Counted from the stretch's first letter, positions 42,974 to 52,940 are shown. The stretch: 64,000 nucleotides of DNA from Poseidonibacter ostreae (GCF_009208075.1 NZ_WFKJ01000007.1:1-64000); one strand, 5' to 3'. Notes: generated by a model not told the origin, from the letters alone. A program made the numbers and translations.

Positions 42974-45291
42974 TGGCCAAAGAAGAAGAATATAAAACCT
43001 TCAAACTCTCAGGAGTTATAAAAAAAGTACTTTATACAAATGAAGAGACTAAGTATATAATTGCAGTTTTAGAAAATAATCAAAAAATCTGTGGTGCATA
43101 TTTTGATACAGATATTGAAAAAATTGTTGGAGAAGAAGTTGTTTTAAAAGGAAACTGGACTACTCATAAAAAATATGGAGTTCAATTTGAATTTGATACT
43201 TTAGAGCTTAAAGAAGCAGAAATATTCTTTTTTTTAACAAAAATTGTAAAAGGTGTTGGTAAAAAATTTGCAAAAGAATTAGTTGATAAATATTCTGAAG
43301 AAGAGTTAGTAAAAATACTAAATGAAAAGCCAGAAGAGTTATTAAAATTTAAAGGTATAAAAGAGAAGAAACTTAATATGATTGTTTCTTCTTGGCAAAA
43401 ATTTAAACACTTAAGAGAACTTGGCTCTTTTCTAGCAAAATTTGGTGTAACTTCAAATTTAATCACGCGAATATACTCAAGTTTAGGTGAAGTAGATAAC
43501 TTAATAGAAAAAATCAAAAAGAATCCATATCTTTTAATTAATATAAAAGGAATAGGTTTTAAACGTGCAGATGAAATTGCAAAAGCTTTAGGAATTGACC
43601 CATATTCAGAATTTAGAATAATGGCTTGTTTAAATTATACTTTAAGAGAATATTGTGATAACAATGGTAACTCTTCTATTGATAAATTTCATTTATATAA
43701 ACTTTTAGATGATTCTTTAAGATTTAGTGACAAAAATGATTTATATGAAGAATCACTTACAAAAATGCTAGTTGAAGAAGAGATTTTTGTAACAAAAGAG
43801 AATCGTTATGCACCTTCAATATTATATTATGCAGAAAAAAGAATTTTAGAGTTTTTTCAAAGAAGAGAAGGAGAACTTAATCGTAAAATTATTGCTTCTT
43901 TTGATGATTATTTAGTTAAAAAGCAATTAACCTTAGGCTTTGAATTAAGTAGCGAGCAAAAGAAAGCAGTTGAGCTAATAAATAAGGGGCATAATACACT
44001 TTTTTTAATAGGTTACGCAGGAACTGGTAAATCAACATCAAGTAAAGCAATTTTACAGTTACTTGAAGAGGTTGTTTCTTATGATGATATTATTACTATT
44101 GCCTTAAGTGGAATAGCTTCTCAGAGAATTTCTGATACTACAGGTTATGCATCTGCAACAATTCAATCTTTATTAGTAAAACACAAAGAAAAAGATTTTT
44201 TTCCTTATAAAGTAATTTTACTTGATGAAGCCTCAATGGTTAACTCAGTAACTTTTTATCAAATTATTTCAAAAATTGATGATGATACTGTCTTTATAAT
44301 TGTTGGTGATGATGGACAATTACCTGCAATTGGAGCAGGAAATATTTTAGCTGATTCTATAAAATATGATTTAGCTCCTATTTGTAAATTAACAAAAATA
44401 TATCGTCAAAATGAAAATCAAGCAATAGCAGTTATTGCAAATGATATAAGAAAAGGTGAGGTTCCTAAATATGATGAAGATTATGAAGATTTCAAGTTTG
44501 TAAATGTTTCAATTGCAAATTATTACTCACAAAAAAACTCTAATTCTTCAAATGAATTTGCTGACATTAGAGGTGAAAATTCAGAATATATTTTAAATAA
44601 TATATTAAATATTTCTGCAACTTATATTCAAAACTATTTTGATTTAATAAAAGGTAAAAAAATAAATAAAGCCTTAACTTTATTTCAAGTAATTACACCA
44701 ATGAAAGGTGGATTATTAGGAGTTGAAAACTTAAATATGCAACTTCAAAAACTTTTTAATCATACAAAAGGAAAAGCATATTCTACTAAGCTTTATGAGT
44801 ATAAAATTACTGATAAAGTAATACATATCAAAAATGAAAATATGCGTTCACAAACTATGAGTATGTATAAAAGTGGTTCAAGTGATTTTATTGAAAAAAG
44901 AGTATTTAATGGACAATTAGGATTAATAATTAAGTTAGATTTTGATGAAAATAAATGTATTGTGTTATATCCAAATGATGATATGGTAGTCTTTTATGAC
45001 TTTGATACTGTTGCATCATTACTTTCATTAGCTTACTGTTTAACTATTCATAAAACACAAGGAATGGAGTATGAAAATGCTTTAATTCCAATGAGCTTTT
45101 CACATTACATTATGCATAATACAAAGTTACTTTATACTGCAATTACAAGAGCTAAAAGAATGTGTTTTATAGTAGGGGAAGAAGAGGCTTTTATTAGTGC
45201 TTGTAAAAAATTAGAAATTACAATTAGAGAATCTGTTATTAATGATTTATTATCTAAGCCACAAATTAAAAATAAACTAATAGATCTTTAA
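42973..45291 (+). CDS. recD2: RecD2-type ATP-dependent DNA helicase
   Basis: 5'-3' superfamily 1B helicase. An N-terminal OB-like domain and helix-hairpin-helix motifs (GVGKKFAKELVDKY near 90, IKGIGFKRADEIAKALGI near 190) are followed by the motor: motif I IGYAGTGKSTSS (about 353), motif II VILLDEASMV, motif III VGDDGQLPAIGAGN, and the C-terminal LTIHKTQGMEYENALI plus LLYTAITRAK. 772 residues, similar to RecD2 and lacking RecBC partners, so it works outside RecBCD, in repair or fork maintenance. Confidence 0.93.
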   Translation: MAKEEEYKTFKLSGVIKKVLYTNEETKYIIAVLENNQKICGAYFDTDIEKIVGEEVVLKGNWTTHKKYGVQFEFDTLELKEAEIFFFLTKIVKGVGKKFAKELVDKYSEEELVKILNEKPEELLKFKGIKEKKLNMIVSSWQKFKHLRELGSFLAKFGVTSNLITRIYSSLGEVDNLIEKIKKNPYLLINIKGIGFKRADEIAKALGIDPYSEFRIMACLNYTLREYCDNNGNSSIDKFHLYKLLDDSLRFSDKNDLYEESLTKMLVEEEIFVTKENRYAPSILYYAEKRILEFFQRREGELNRKIIASFDDYLVKKQLTLGFELSSEQKKAVELINKGHNTLFLIGYAGTGKSTSSKAILQLLEEVVSYDDIITIALSGIASQRISDTTGYASATIQSLLVKHKEKDFFPYKVILLDEASMVNSVTFYQIISKIDDDTVFIIVGDDGQLPAIGAGNILADSIKYDLAPICKLTKIYRQNENQAIAVIANDIRKGEVPKYDEDYEDFKFVNVSIANYYSQKNSNSSNEFADIRGENSEYILNNILNISATYIQNYFDLIKGKKINKALTLFQVITPMKGGLLGVENLNMQLQKLFNHTKGKAYSTKLYEYKITDKVIHIKNENMRSQTMSMYKSGSSDFIEKRVFNGQLGLIIKLDFDENKCIVLYPNDDMVVFYDFDTVASLLSLAYCLTIHKTQGMEYENALIPMSFSHYIMHNTKLLYTAITRAKRMCFIVGEEEAFISACKKLEITIRESVINDLLSKPQIKNKLIDL

Positions 45292-45349
45292 CTAATATTC
45301 AAGCAAATCTTTAGTAATATAACTAAAATTTTTAAGAGGATTATATTTT

Positions 45350-46813
45350 ATGATTACGTGGATGCAAAGACATAAAAGATGGCTTGTGATTACAATTTGG
45401 ATAAGTACTATAGCGTTTGTAGGAGCTGGCTTTGTGGGCTGGGGTTCTTATGATTATGGAAAAGATGGCGGAACAGTAGCCGTTGTAGCTGATAGAGAAG
45501 TTTCTGTTGAAGAATATCAACAAGAGTACTCAAGTCTTTATGATCAATATGCAAGATTATTTGGTGAAACATTTAACAAAGATATGGCTGATAAATTAAA
45601 TTTAAAAGATGTTGCATATAAGCAAGTAATTCAAAAAAATCTAATTTTATCTTATGCTGATTCTTTAGGTTTAGATGTAACAGATCAAGATATTGCAAAA
45701 GAGTTATTAAAATATAATGCCTTTATGGTAGATGGAAAATTTGATAAAGCAACTTATGTAAAAGTTTTATCTCAAAATAGAACTACTCCTGTTAAATTTG
45801 AAGATTCATTAAAAAGAAATATTCTATTACAAAAAGTTCAATTATTATTTGATATTAAACCAAATAGTGTAGAAGTTGAAAACTTAAGTAAGTTATTATT
45901 CATTGAAGATGATATCTCTTACAAAATCTTAAATATCAAAGATATTACTGTAAATCCTACAGAGGATGATTTAAAGAAACATTGGGAAGCTAATAAAAAT
46001 GCTTATATGTCAGAAGTTTCTTATGTTTTTGAAAGAGTAGATGTTCCTGTTGTAAGTTCGAATTCAAGTGCTGAAGATATTGAAAAACATCATAGTAAAT
46101 TTAAAACTGATTATAAAAAAGAAGATGGAAAAATTAAATCTTTCGATGAAGCAAAAGCTGAAGTTATAAAAGAATTAGATAATAAATTTACAAAAAAAGA
46201 AGCATTGAAAAAATATCTAAAAGTAAAAAAAGCTGAAGAAACATTAACTGCTTCAACTACAATTGATGAAAGTAAGCTTCCATTCTCTACTCTTAATAAT
46301 CAAAAGATAATTGATTCTAAGCCAGGTGATTTACTTAAGCCATTTTTAGAAGATGATAAGTTTGTTATTGTAAGAGTACTTGCTAAAAATGAATCAAAGC
46401 CTTTATCTTACGAAAAAGCATTAGAAGATGTAAAGGTTTCATATGAAAAAGTTGCAAAAGCTAAAAAACTTGATGAATTAGCACAAAAAGAACTAGAAAA
46501 TTTTGTTGGTACAGAAGTTAAAGGTATTACAAGACAATCAATTGCAAAAATTGCAGGATTAGAGCCTCAAGAAGCAGCAGATTTCTTAAGTAGATTATTT
46601 GTAGCTACAGAAAAAACTGGAACAATAAAAGTTAATGATAAAGTTGTATTATTTAGAATTGATAATTCTAAATTTGGAACTTATGATAAAGCAAGAGATG
46701 AGTCTATTAAAAGCACAATTGTACAATTACAAAGTGAAGAATTAATGAATAATCTTGTAAAAAGATTAGAAAATAAATACGAAATACAATCATCTATAGA
46801 AATAAAGGAATAA
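45350..46813 (+). CDS. PpiD/SurA-like periplasmic folding factor
   Basis: 487 residues anchored by one N-terminal helix (about 13-31, WLVITIWISTIAFVGAGFVGWG). The SurA_N-like chaperone domain (about 45-190) includes KQVIQKNLILSYADSLGLDVTD; the centre should hold a parvulin PPIase domain but is diverged. The layout matches PpiD, which helps newly exported proteins leave SecYEG. Ends three bases before ftsA; AGAGGA site upstream. Confidence 0.85.
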   Translation: MITWMQRHKRWLVITIWISTIAFVGAGFVGWGSYDYGKDGGTVAVVADREVSVEEYQQEYSSLYDQYARLFGETFNKDMADKLNLKDVAYKQVIQKNLILSYADSLGLDVTDQDIAKELLKYNAFMVDGKFDKATYVKVLSQNRTTPVKFEDSLKRNILLQKVQLLFDIKPNSVEVENLSKLLFIEDDISYKILNIKDITVNPTEDDLKKHWEANKNAYMSEVSYVFERVDVPVVSSNSSAEDIEKHHSKFKTDYKKEDGKIKSFDEAKAEVIKELDNKFTKKEALKKYLKVKKAEETLTASTTIDESKLPFSTLNNQKIIDSKPGDLLKPFLEDDKFVIVRVLAKNESKPLSYEKALEDVKVSYEKVAKAKKLDELAQKELENFVGTEVKGITRQSIAKIAGLEPQEAADFLSRLFVATEKTGTIKVNDKVVLFRIDNSKFGTYDKARDESIKSTIVQLQSEELMNNLVKRLENKYEIQSSIEIKE

Positions 46814-46816
46814 TAA

Positions 46817-48199
46817 TTGAATAATACTCTTTTAGCAATTGATATTGGTTCATCTGCAATAACAGCTGTTATTGCAAAGCATGATTTAGAATCTAATATT
46901 AATATCCTTGGTACTGGCGTACAAAAGAGTGAGGGTGTTAATAAAGGTATAATCATAAATATAGAAGAGGCTTCTAAAGCTATAAAAGATGCCATTAATA
47001 TAGCAAAAAGAAGTTCTACAGAAGTTATTGATACCTCTGTTGTTTCTATTTCAGGTTCTTACACAAAAAGTATTAGAAGTTCTGGTTCTGTAAATGTTCC
47101 AAATGGTCTAATTACTGAAACTGAGATTAATCAAGTAATGCAAATGGCATTATATAATGCAACTATAGTTCCTGAGTATGAAGTAGTTCACGTTGTACCT
47201 ATATTCTTTAAAGTTGATGATTCTGTTGATGTTGATAATCCTCTTAACATGAATGGTTCAAGACTTGAAGTTTCTGTATATATTGTAACTGCAAAAAGAA
47301 CAGCATTAACTAACATAAAATCTGCTCTTAAAATATCAGGTGTTGATATTACTAGATTTGTTTTAGATGGTTATGCATCAGCAATCTCTATTTTAGATGA
47401 ACAACAAAAAAAGTTTGGAGCAACTGTTATTAACATAGGTTCAACAACAACTGAATTTGTATGTTATAAAGGTAACTCATTAATTTATAATGGATTTATT
47501 CCAGTTGGATCAAATCATATAACAAATGACTTATCTGTAATGCTTCATACACCACCAGCAGCAGCTGAAAAAATTAAAACAGAATATGGTTCTTTAACAA
47601 AAGATTACTCTTCATCAAATGATTTAGGTGTTACAAAAGTTAAAATACCTAGAATCGGAGATGAAGATACACATTCTGAAGTGGCATTAGACCATATCCA
47701 AACAATTATTCATGCAAGAATAGAAGAGATATTAATTCTTGTGAAAAATCAATTAAAGAAAAGTGGAATTCTAGATAATGTAGGCTCAGGAATTGTTATA
47801 ACTGGTGGGATGAGTAATCTTGAAGGTATTAAATCTCTTGCTGTAAAAATTTATGATGGAATACCTATTTCTTTATCAAATCCAAAGAATATTGAAAATG
47901 GATATATGAGTTTTGATGATCCAAAGATGTCAACAATTATAGGATTACTTGTATACTCTTTAGGAATTAACAGAAGTTACGAATTAGACTCAAGTAAAAA
48001 ATTAATGAAACCAGTTAAAAAACAGGCTATTGCTGAAGAAAAAGTAATAAACAATGATTCAATTAATACTAAATCTACTCCTAACAATCACAGAGAAGAT
48101 TTAAACTTAAAAGATGATCCCACAGTTTTAACACCTTTAAGAAAAGATAAGAAAAAAGGTGTTTCAAAATTCTGGAGTAAAGTATCGGAGTGGTTTTAA
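46817..48199 (+). CDS. ftsA: Cell division protein FtsA
   Basis: Actin-like ATPase tethering FtsZ to the membrane. TTG start after AAGGAA. Phosphate-1 motif AIDIGSSAITAVIA, the 1C domain, the phosphate-2 region VINIGSTTTEFVCYKGNSL and adenosine motif IVITGGMSNLEG. The C-terminal amphipathic helix GVSKFWSKVSEWF is the membrane-targeting sequence. Its stop overlaps the ftsZ ATG by one base. Confidence 0.96.
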   Translation: MNNTLLAIDIGSSAITAVIAKHDLESNINILGTGVQKSEGVNKGIIINIEEASKAIKDAINIAKRSSTEVIDTSVVSISGSYTKSIRSSGSVNVPNGLITETEINQVMQMALYNATIVPEYEVVHVVPIFFKVDDSVDVDNPLNMNGSRLEVSVYIVTAKRTALTNIKSALKISGVDITRFVLDGYASAISILDEQQKKFGATVINIGSTTTEFVCYKGNSLIYNGFIPVGSNHITNDLSVMLHTPPAAAEKIKTEYGSLTKDYSSSNDLGVTKVKIPRIGDEDTHSEVALDHIQTIIHARIEEILILVKNQLKKSGILDNVGSGIVITGGMSNLEGIKSLAVKIYDGIPISLSNPKNIENGYMSFDDPKMSTIIGLLVYSLGINRSYELDSSKKLMKPVKKQAIAEEKVINNDSINTKSTPNNHREDLNLKDDPTVLTPLRKDKKKGVSKFWSKVSEWF

Positions 48200-49329
48200 T
48201 GGATAACTTATTTAAAGTAGAAGATATAAAAGAAGATATGCCAAATAAAGTTTTATCAGACAATGTAGCAAAAATTGCTGTTATTGGAGTTGGTGGTGGT
48301 GGTTGTAATATGATTAACCACATGATTAAAGAAGGTTCTCATAAAATTGATTTAATCGCAGCTAATACTGATTTACAAGTTTTACATATTTCAAAAGCAC
48401 CTAAAAAAATCCAATTAGGACTTAAACTTACTAAAGGTTTAGGTGCTGGTATGAAACCAGAAATTGGTAGAGATTCTGCTGTTGAATCATATGAAGATAT
48501 TAAAACTGCACTAAAAGGTGCTGATATTATCTTTATTGCTGCTGGTCTTGGTGGAGGTACTGGAACTGGAGCTGCTGCTATTATTGCAAAAGCTGCAAAA
48601 GAAATAGGAGCACTTACTGTTTCTGTTGTTACTAAACCATTTACTTGGGAAGGTAAGAAAAGAGCAGGCTTAGCAAACTTAGGTCTGGAAGAACTTAAAA
48701 AAGTATCTGATTCAATTATAGTTGTTCCTAATGATAGATTACTAGAAATTATTGATGAAAATGTTGGTATGAAAGATGCTTTCAAAATTATTGATAATAT
48801 TTTATTCCAAGCAGTAAATGGAATGTCTGAGGTTATTTTAAATCCAGGAAATTCAGATATTAATACAGATTTTGCTGATGTTAAAACAATAATGCAACAT
48901 CGTGGTATGGCTTTAATGGGAATTGGTAAGGCAAAAGGTGAAGACGCAGCTCAAAGAGCTTTAGAAGATGCTATTGATTCTCCTTTACTTGATAAAGTAT
49001 CATTAAATGGTGCAAAAGGTATTTTAATACACTTTAATATCCATCCTCAAGTATCACTATTTGCTATTAATGATGTAATGGGAACTATAAATGATAGAAT
49101 GGATTCAAATGCTGAGATTATCTTTGGAACTACTTCTGATTCAACACTTGAAACAGATGAAGTTAAAATTACAATAGTGGCAACTGGATTTGAATCTAAA
49201 AATGATGAACATGAAGAGAGTACTGAAAATACAGAAGAAGGAACACAAAATACTATGTCATCTGCTGATGATAATTATTTAGATGTACCACCATTAATGA
49301 GAGACTACGTAGTACAATATCAATTATAA
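48199..49329 (+). CDS. ftsZ: Cell division protein FtsZ
   Basis: Tubulin-like GTPase forming the Z ring. GTP-binding loop GLGGGTGTGAA, N-terminal IGVGGGGCNMINHM, and T7 synergy loop NTDFADVKTIM. The C-terminal tail LDVPPLMRDY is the FtsA-binding peptide. The frame opens at GTG 48190, but the GGAG site lies on that codon, so the ATG at 48199 is chosen (376 residues). Followed by a bidirectional terminator. Confidence 0.98.
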   Translation: MDNLFKVEDIKEDMPNKVLSDNVAKIAVIGVGGGGCNMINHMIKEGSHKIDLIAANTDLQVLHISKAPKKIQLGLKLTKGLGAGMKPEIGRDSAVESYEDIKTALKGADIIFIAAGLGGGTGTGAAAIIAKAAKEIGALTVSVVTKPFTWEGKKRAGLANLGLEELKKVSDSIIVVPNDRLLEIIDENVGMKDAFKIIDNILFQAVNGMSEVILNPGNSDINTDFADVKTIMQHRGMALMGIGKAKGEDAAQRALEDAIDSPLLDKVSLNGAKGILIHFNIHPQVSLFAINDVMGTINDRMDSNAEIIFGTTSDSTLETDEVKITIVATGFESKNDEHEESTENTEEGTQNTMSSADDNYLDVPPLMRDYVVQYQL

Positions 49330-49342
49330 GACTACAAAAATA

Positions 49343-49374
49343 AAAATGAAGAATTAATCTTCTTCATTTTTTTC
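49343..49374. terminator. Bidirectional terminator between ftsZ and hspR
   Basis: AAAATGAAGAA (49343-49353) pairs with TTCTTCATTTT (49360-49370), with T-runs on both strands. The hspR stop codon is in the loop, so both convergent genes can use it. Confidence 0.8.
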
Positions 49375-49746
49375 TACAATTACAATATCAAAAGAAGTTT
49401 GTTGAACAACTAAGGCTTTTGTATCTGGAACTACTGCTAAATTATTTATATTTTTTATTTTTACTTTGTATGCATGTATCTCTTCTTCTAAAGAAGCTAT
49501 TCTTTCATTTAACTGTAAAATCACATCAACACCTGCTAGATTAACTCCAAGCTTTCTTGTTAGTGTTAAAACATATTTTATATGGTCTATGTCTTTTTGA
49601 GAATAGAGTCTTATTTTACCATTTGTCCTAGAGGGAGTAATTAATCCCTCTCTTTCATATTGTCTTAAAGTTTGAGGATGAATATCTAAAATTTCAGCAA
49701 CTGCTGATATTAAAAAAACAGGTTCAACATAACTATTTGTTTCCAT
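49354..49746 (-). CDS. hspR: MerR-family heat-shock repressor HspR
   Basis: 130 residues with an N-terminal winged helix: FLISAVAEILDIHPQTLRQYEREGLITPSRTNGKIRLYSQKDI (motif HPQTLRQYEREGL), followed by a coiled-coil dimerisation helix (about 68-95). HspR represses chaperone genes by binding HAIR sites. It lies 12 bases after cbpA, and a near-perfect HAIR site covers the operon promoter. Confidence 0.94.
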   Translation of the reverse strand: METNSYVEPVFLISAVAEILDIHPQTLRQYEREGLITPSRTNGKIRLYSQKDIDHIKYVLTLTRKLGVNLAGVDVILQLNERIASLEEEIHAYKVKIKNINNLAVVPDTKALVVQQTSFDIVIVEKNEED

Positions 49747-49758
49747 TGATTAATCCTT

Positions 49759-50622
49759 TTAGTTTTCTGGAAGTTTCTCTTTTAGAACTTCAATTAAATC
49801 TTCATCTAAGTCTTCAACTTTAGGTAATATGATATTTGCTTTTAAGTATAAATCACCTTTAACCCCAGCTTTTCTATTTAAAACTCCAAGCTCTTTAACT
49901 CTAAATTTTTGGTTTTGTTTAGTATTTTGTGGAACTTTTAAAGTGATATCTTTATGAATTGTTTTGATTTCAACTTTTCCACCAAATAATGCAACTTTTA
50001 AAGGAATATCAAACTTTTTGATTAAAGTATCATCTTCTCTTTCATATTCAGGTGAGGGTGCTACAACAATCTTTAAGATTAAATCTCCTCTTTGTCCTTG
50101 ATAAGACTTCCCTTTTCCTTTTGCTCTTATTTTTTGACCATCTTGAATCCCCTCTGGAATTTTAATATCAAAAGAGTCGTTATTTAAAGTTACATGTTGC
50201 TTTCCACCTAAAACTGATACATCAAAAGCAATAGTAAGTTGTGCACTTGTATCTAAATCTGGTTCATTAAAGCCACCAAAACCGCCTTGAGAGAAACCAC
50301 CACCTCCAAAGCCACCTCCACCTTGACCAAACATTTGTCTTAAAATATCATCTAAATCTGCATTTGAACCTTGTCTTTGTGCAAAGTCATGGAAGTTTTG
50401 ATCTCCAAACATTGAGTCACCATGTTGATCATATTGTAGTTTCTTTTGCTCATCACTTAATACTTCATAAGCAGCATTTATCTCTTTAAATTTTTCTTCT
50501 GCTTCTTTATCTTTATTCACATCTGGATGATATTTTCTTGCTAGTTTTCTATATGCTTTTTTTATTTCATCTTTTGATGCATTTTCACTAACTTCAAGTG
50601 TCTCATATAAACTTTTTGCCAT
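49759..50622 (-). CDS. cbpA: CbpA/DnaJ-type co-chaperone
   Basis: 287 residues: J domain (1-70) with the HPD motif in [11 protein letters not shown], a Gly/Phe-rich linker (about 95-135) and DnaJ C-terminal substrate domains without the zinc-finger cysteines, hence CbpA-like. The frame extends 33 codons further upstream, but the ATG at 50622 ([10 protein letters not shown]) has a TAGGA site eight bases before it and is the true start. First gene of the operon with hspR. Confidence 0.95.
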   Translation of the reverse strand: MAKSLYETLEVSENASKDEIKKAYRKLARKYHPDVNKDKEAEEKFKEINAAYEVLSDEQKKLQYDQHGDSMFGDQNFHDFAQRQGSNADLDDILRQMFGQGGGGFGGGGFSQGGFGGFNEPDLDTSAQLTIAFDVSVLGGKQHVTLNNDSFDIKIPEGIQDGQKIRAKGKGKSYQGQRGDLILKIVVAPSPEYEREDDTLIKKFDIPLKVALFGGKVEIKTIHKDITLKVPQNTKQNQKFRVKELGVLNRKAGVKGDLYLKANIILPKVEDLDEDLIEVLKEKLPEN

Positions 50623-50667
50623 TTTTTTTCCTATAAAATTTAAATATATTTTCTTAAAATTTTCTTT

Positions 50668-50696
50668 ATTATATCTAATACTTGAGTCAAAGTCAA
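50668..50696 (-). promoter_or_regulatory. Sigma-70 promoter of the cbpA-hspR operon
   Basis: On the minus strand, TTGACT (50696-50691) and a perfect TATAAT (50673-50668) are 17 bases apart, about 46 bases upstream of the cbpA ATG. The HAIR operator overlaps the -35 and spacer. Confidence 0.75.
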
Positions 50697-50701
50697 TCAA
50701 G
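50681..50701. promoter_or_regulatory. HAIR operator for HspR
   Basis: CTTGAGT (50681-50687), seven bases, AATCAAG (50695-50701): one mismatch to the HAIR consensus CTTGAGT-N7-ACTCAAG. It covers the -35 box of the operon encoding HspR itself, the classic autorepression layout. Confidence 0.88.
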
Positions 50702-50826
50702 TTTAGAATTAATATTAGCAATTATATCTATTAATTGATAATTTTTTATAAAAACTTTAGTGTTTAAGCCTTATTTTCTAAGTATTTAGTTAGGATTTTA
50801 GCAATTTATAGTAATAGGTATTTAAA

Positions 50827-51153
50827 ATGTTTGAAAAAGATGAGTGGACACAACAAGAGTTATACAAATATTCAAAGCAATTAGAAAAAGAGGATATACA
50901 AGTTATTCTTATTGATACTATTTTAAAGCCACTTGATAGAATTGAGACTATTACTTACAACCCTTATGAAATGAATTTAATGCCAAAAGGCTCTATTTTT
51001 GTCTTTTATTGTGATACTGGAAAAACTACAAAAGAGAGATTATCTTATTATAAAAAGAAGTTTCCTGATTATAAATGTATAAGTTTACGAGGTGGAAGAG
51101 GGTACTGGCGACCTAATTATCAATTACTTGATGAAATGGATAAAAATGTCTAA
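50827..51153 (+). CDS. Small rhodanese-like protein
   Basis: 108 residues. The order of elements fits a rhodanese domain: strand GSIFVFYC, an active-site loop starting at C62 (C-D-T-G-K-T), then KCISLRGGRGYW, equivalent to the usual s-L-x-G-G-x-x-x-W. The N-terminal part is short, so it is a minimal domain. The active cysteine suggests sulfurtransferase or thiol chemistry. The 3' end overlaps the FAD oxidoreductase start by eight bases, hinting at a shared pathway. Confidence 0.75.
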   Translation: MFEKDEWTQQELYKYSKQLEKEDIQVILIDTILKPLDRIETITYNPYEMNLMPKGSIFVFYCDTGKTTKERLSYYKKKFPDYKCISLRGGRGYWRPNYQLLDEMDKNV

Positions 51154-52342
51154 TCAAGAAGAGTATGACTATGTAATTGTTGGTGCTGGAATTGCAGGAA
51201 GTTCAACTGCATATTTTTTATCTAAATACTCCAATTCAATTTTGCTTATTGATAAAAATGAAAAAGTTGCTTTTGGAGCAAGTGGAGCTGCAGGTGCTTT
51301 TTTATCACCATTATTAGGTAAACCTAATAAGTTTAAAGATTTAATTAGTAAATCTTTAAACTTTTCAACTAGCTTCTATAAAGAAATCAAAAGTAAATCT
51401 TTTAAAAATGATGGTGTCTGTAGAATTCCTAAAAATGAGGAAGATAGAGAAAAGTTCAACTCTTATAAACCTTATATGGATTTTGAATATAGAGACTTAA
51501 ATGATGGCTATTTTTTTGATATTGGTTCTTGGATTAATCCTTTAGAAGTATGTGATTTACTTACAAAAGATATTAATAAAAGATTATCCTATGATATTTC
51601 TTTAATTGAGAAAAAAGAGAATTTATGGATTTTAAATAATGAGATTAAAACAAAAAATCTTATCCTTTGTACAGGTGCAAATACAAAACTGATAAAAGAA
51701 AAATATTTTTATATAAGAGCTGTTTGGGGACAAAAAATAGATATTACAACTAGTACTAATGTTCTTATGAATTATCATAAAGAGTGCTCAGTTTCAAAAG
51801 CTATAAAATCTGATAATGAAAAATTATTTAAAGTTTCTATTGGTGCAACACATCATAGGTTTGATTGTGATAAAAATATTTGTAACTATTGTGTGGAAGT
51901 TGCAAATCTTAATAAAGATTGTGCTAAATGTTATTCAAAACAGATAGTGGATAAAGACTCACTAAAATTAATAAAATTAGCTAATGATATTATAAAATTA
52001 GATGATGTAAATGTTATAGATGTTAAAATTGGAGCTAGAGCTTCAAGTACTGATTATTTTCCAATGCTTGGAAAATTAATTGACTCAGAAAAAAGTTTTT
52101 TAAAGTTTCCCCATTTAATAAACGGAACACATATAAAAGAAGAGATGTTAGAAAAAATTGAAAGTCTTTATGTCCTTAATGGAGTAGGTGGTAGAGGCTT
52201 TGTTTTATCCCCATACTTAGCAAATGAGCTTGTTGAAAATATAATAAATAATAAAGAGATTGAAGATAGCATATCTACATATCGTTTATTTAAAAGATGG
52301 GCAAAAAAACAAAAAAACAAAAGAACAAAAATCAATAATTAA
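51146..52342 (+). CDS. MnmC-like FAD oxidoreductase with extra Cys cluster
   Basis: 398 residues from ATG 51146; the open frame extends upstream but only inside the rhodanese gene. Dinucleotide motif VIVGAGIAGSSTAYFL (10-25), then GASGAAGAFLSP (44-55) and a C-terminal GVGGRGFVLSPYLANEL, as in the DAO domain of MnmC, which makes mnm5U in tRNA wobble positions. A segment at 236-262 adds His236-His237 and cysteines 241, 246, 249, 259 and 262 (two CxxC pairs), resembling a zinc ribbon or Fe-S site. The methyltransferase half of E. coli MnmC is missing. Other glycine-oxidase-like roles are possible. Confidence 0.8.
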   Translation: MSNQEEYDYVIVGAGIAGSSTAYFLSKYSNSILLIDKNEKVAFGASGAAGAFLSPLLGKPNKFKDLISKSLNFSTSFYKEIKSKSFKNDGVCRIPKNEEDREKFNSYKPYMDFEYRDLNDGYFFDIGSWINPLEVCDLLTKDINKRLSYDISLIEKKENLWILNNEIKTKNLILCTGANTKLIKEKYFYIRAVWGQKIDITTSTNVLMNYHKECSVSKAIKSDNEKLFKVSIGATHHRFDCDKNICNYCVEVANLNKDCAKCYSKQIVDKDSLKLIKLANDIIKLDDVNVIDVKIGARASSTDYFPMLGKLIDSEKSFLKFPHLINGTHIKEEMLEKIESLYVLNGVGGRGFVLSPYLANELVENIINNKEIEDSISTYRLFKRWAKKQKNKRTKINN

Positions 52343-52361
52343 AATAATAGGAATATAGATA

Positions 52362-52940
52362 ATGATAAATACTTTGAAAATAGTTTTTTTAGGAATAGTA
52401 GGTTTTGGATTATTGGTATATTTAACTGCACCAGAACAAGAAAATAAAAGTGAAATAGTAAAGAATACTGATTTAAATACCTCTTTATTTCCAAGTCATT
52501 TTGAAGTTGTTGGTGTTGGAGGATATGTAAAAAAATATGATTTATTTAAAAAAGTTGATAGAAAATATATTATTGTTTTAAATCACGACTCTTTATCACT
52601 AGTTGAGCCTTTAAAGCTAAAGAATAGAAAAGATATAGTTTTAGTTGCAAATATCTCAAAAACTCCATGGTTTATTAAAAAACTTGCAGTAAATGGTAAA
52701 TTAGAAGAATTAAATGCAAATTCAAATATCCCTATGATTAATGATACTAGTGGAAAATTCACTAAGTTATTAAATATTAATGATGATACTCAAACTAAGT
52801 ATTTTATATTTAAAATTCAAGATGATAGCTCAATAATAAAAATAAAAGAATTAGAAGTAAAAGAAGGTGCATTAGAATTTGGTATCACAAAAGAAGAATC
52901 AAATAAATATATTTCAGAATTACTTTTATCATTAAAATAG
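52362..52940 (+). CDS. Unknown membrane-anchored periplasmic protein
   Basis: 192 residues: one N-terminal helix (5-23, LKIVFLGIVGFGLLVYL) and a periplasmic domain of about 165 residues with strands KYIIVLNHDSLSLVEPL, DIVLVANISKTPWFIKKLA and KYFIFKIQDDSSIIKI. The strand-helix order recalls thioredoxin-like folds but there are no cysteines. No family recognised. Twenty bases after the MnmC-like gene and about 140 before the SCO1 gene. Ribosome site AGGA. Confidence 0.7.
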   Translation: MINTLKIVFLGIVGFGLLVYLTAPEQENKSEIVKNTDLNTSLFPSHFEVVGVGGYVKKYDLFKKVDRKYIIVLNHDSLSLVEPLKLKNRKDIVLVANISKTPWFIKKLAVNGKLEELNANSNIPMINDTSGKFTKLLNINDDTQTKYFIFKIQDDSSIIKIKELEVKEGALEFGITKEESNKYISELLLSLK

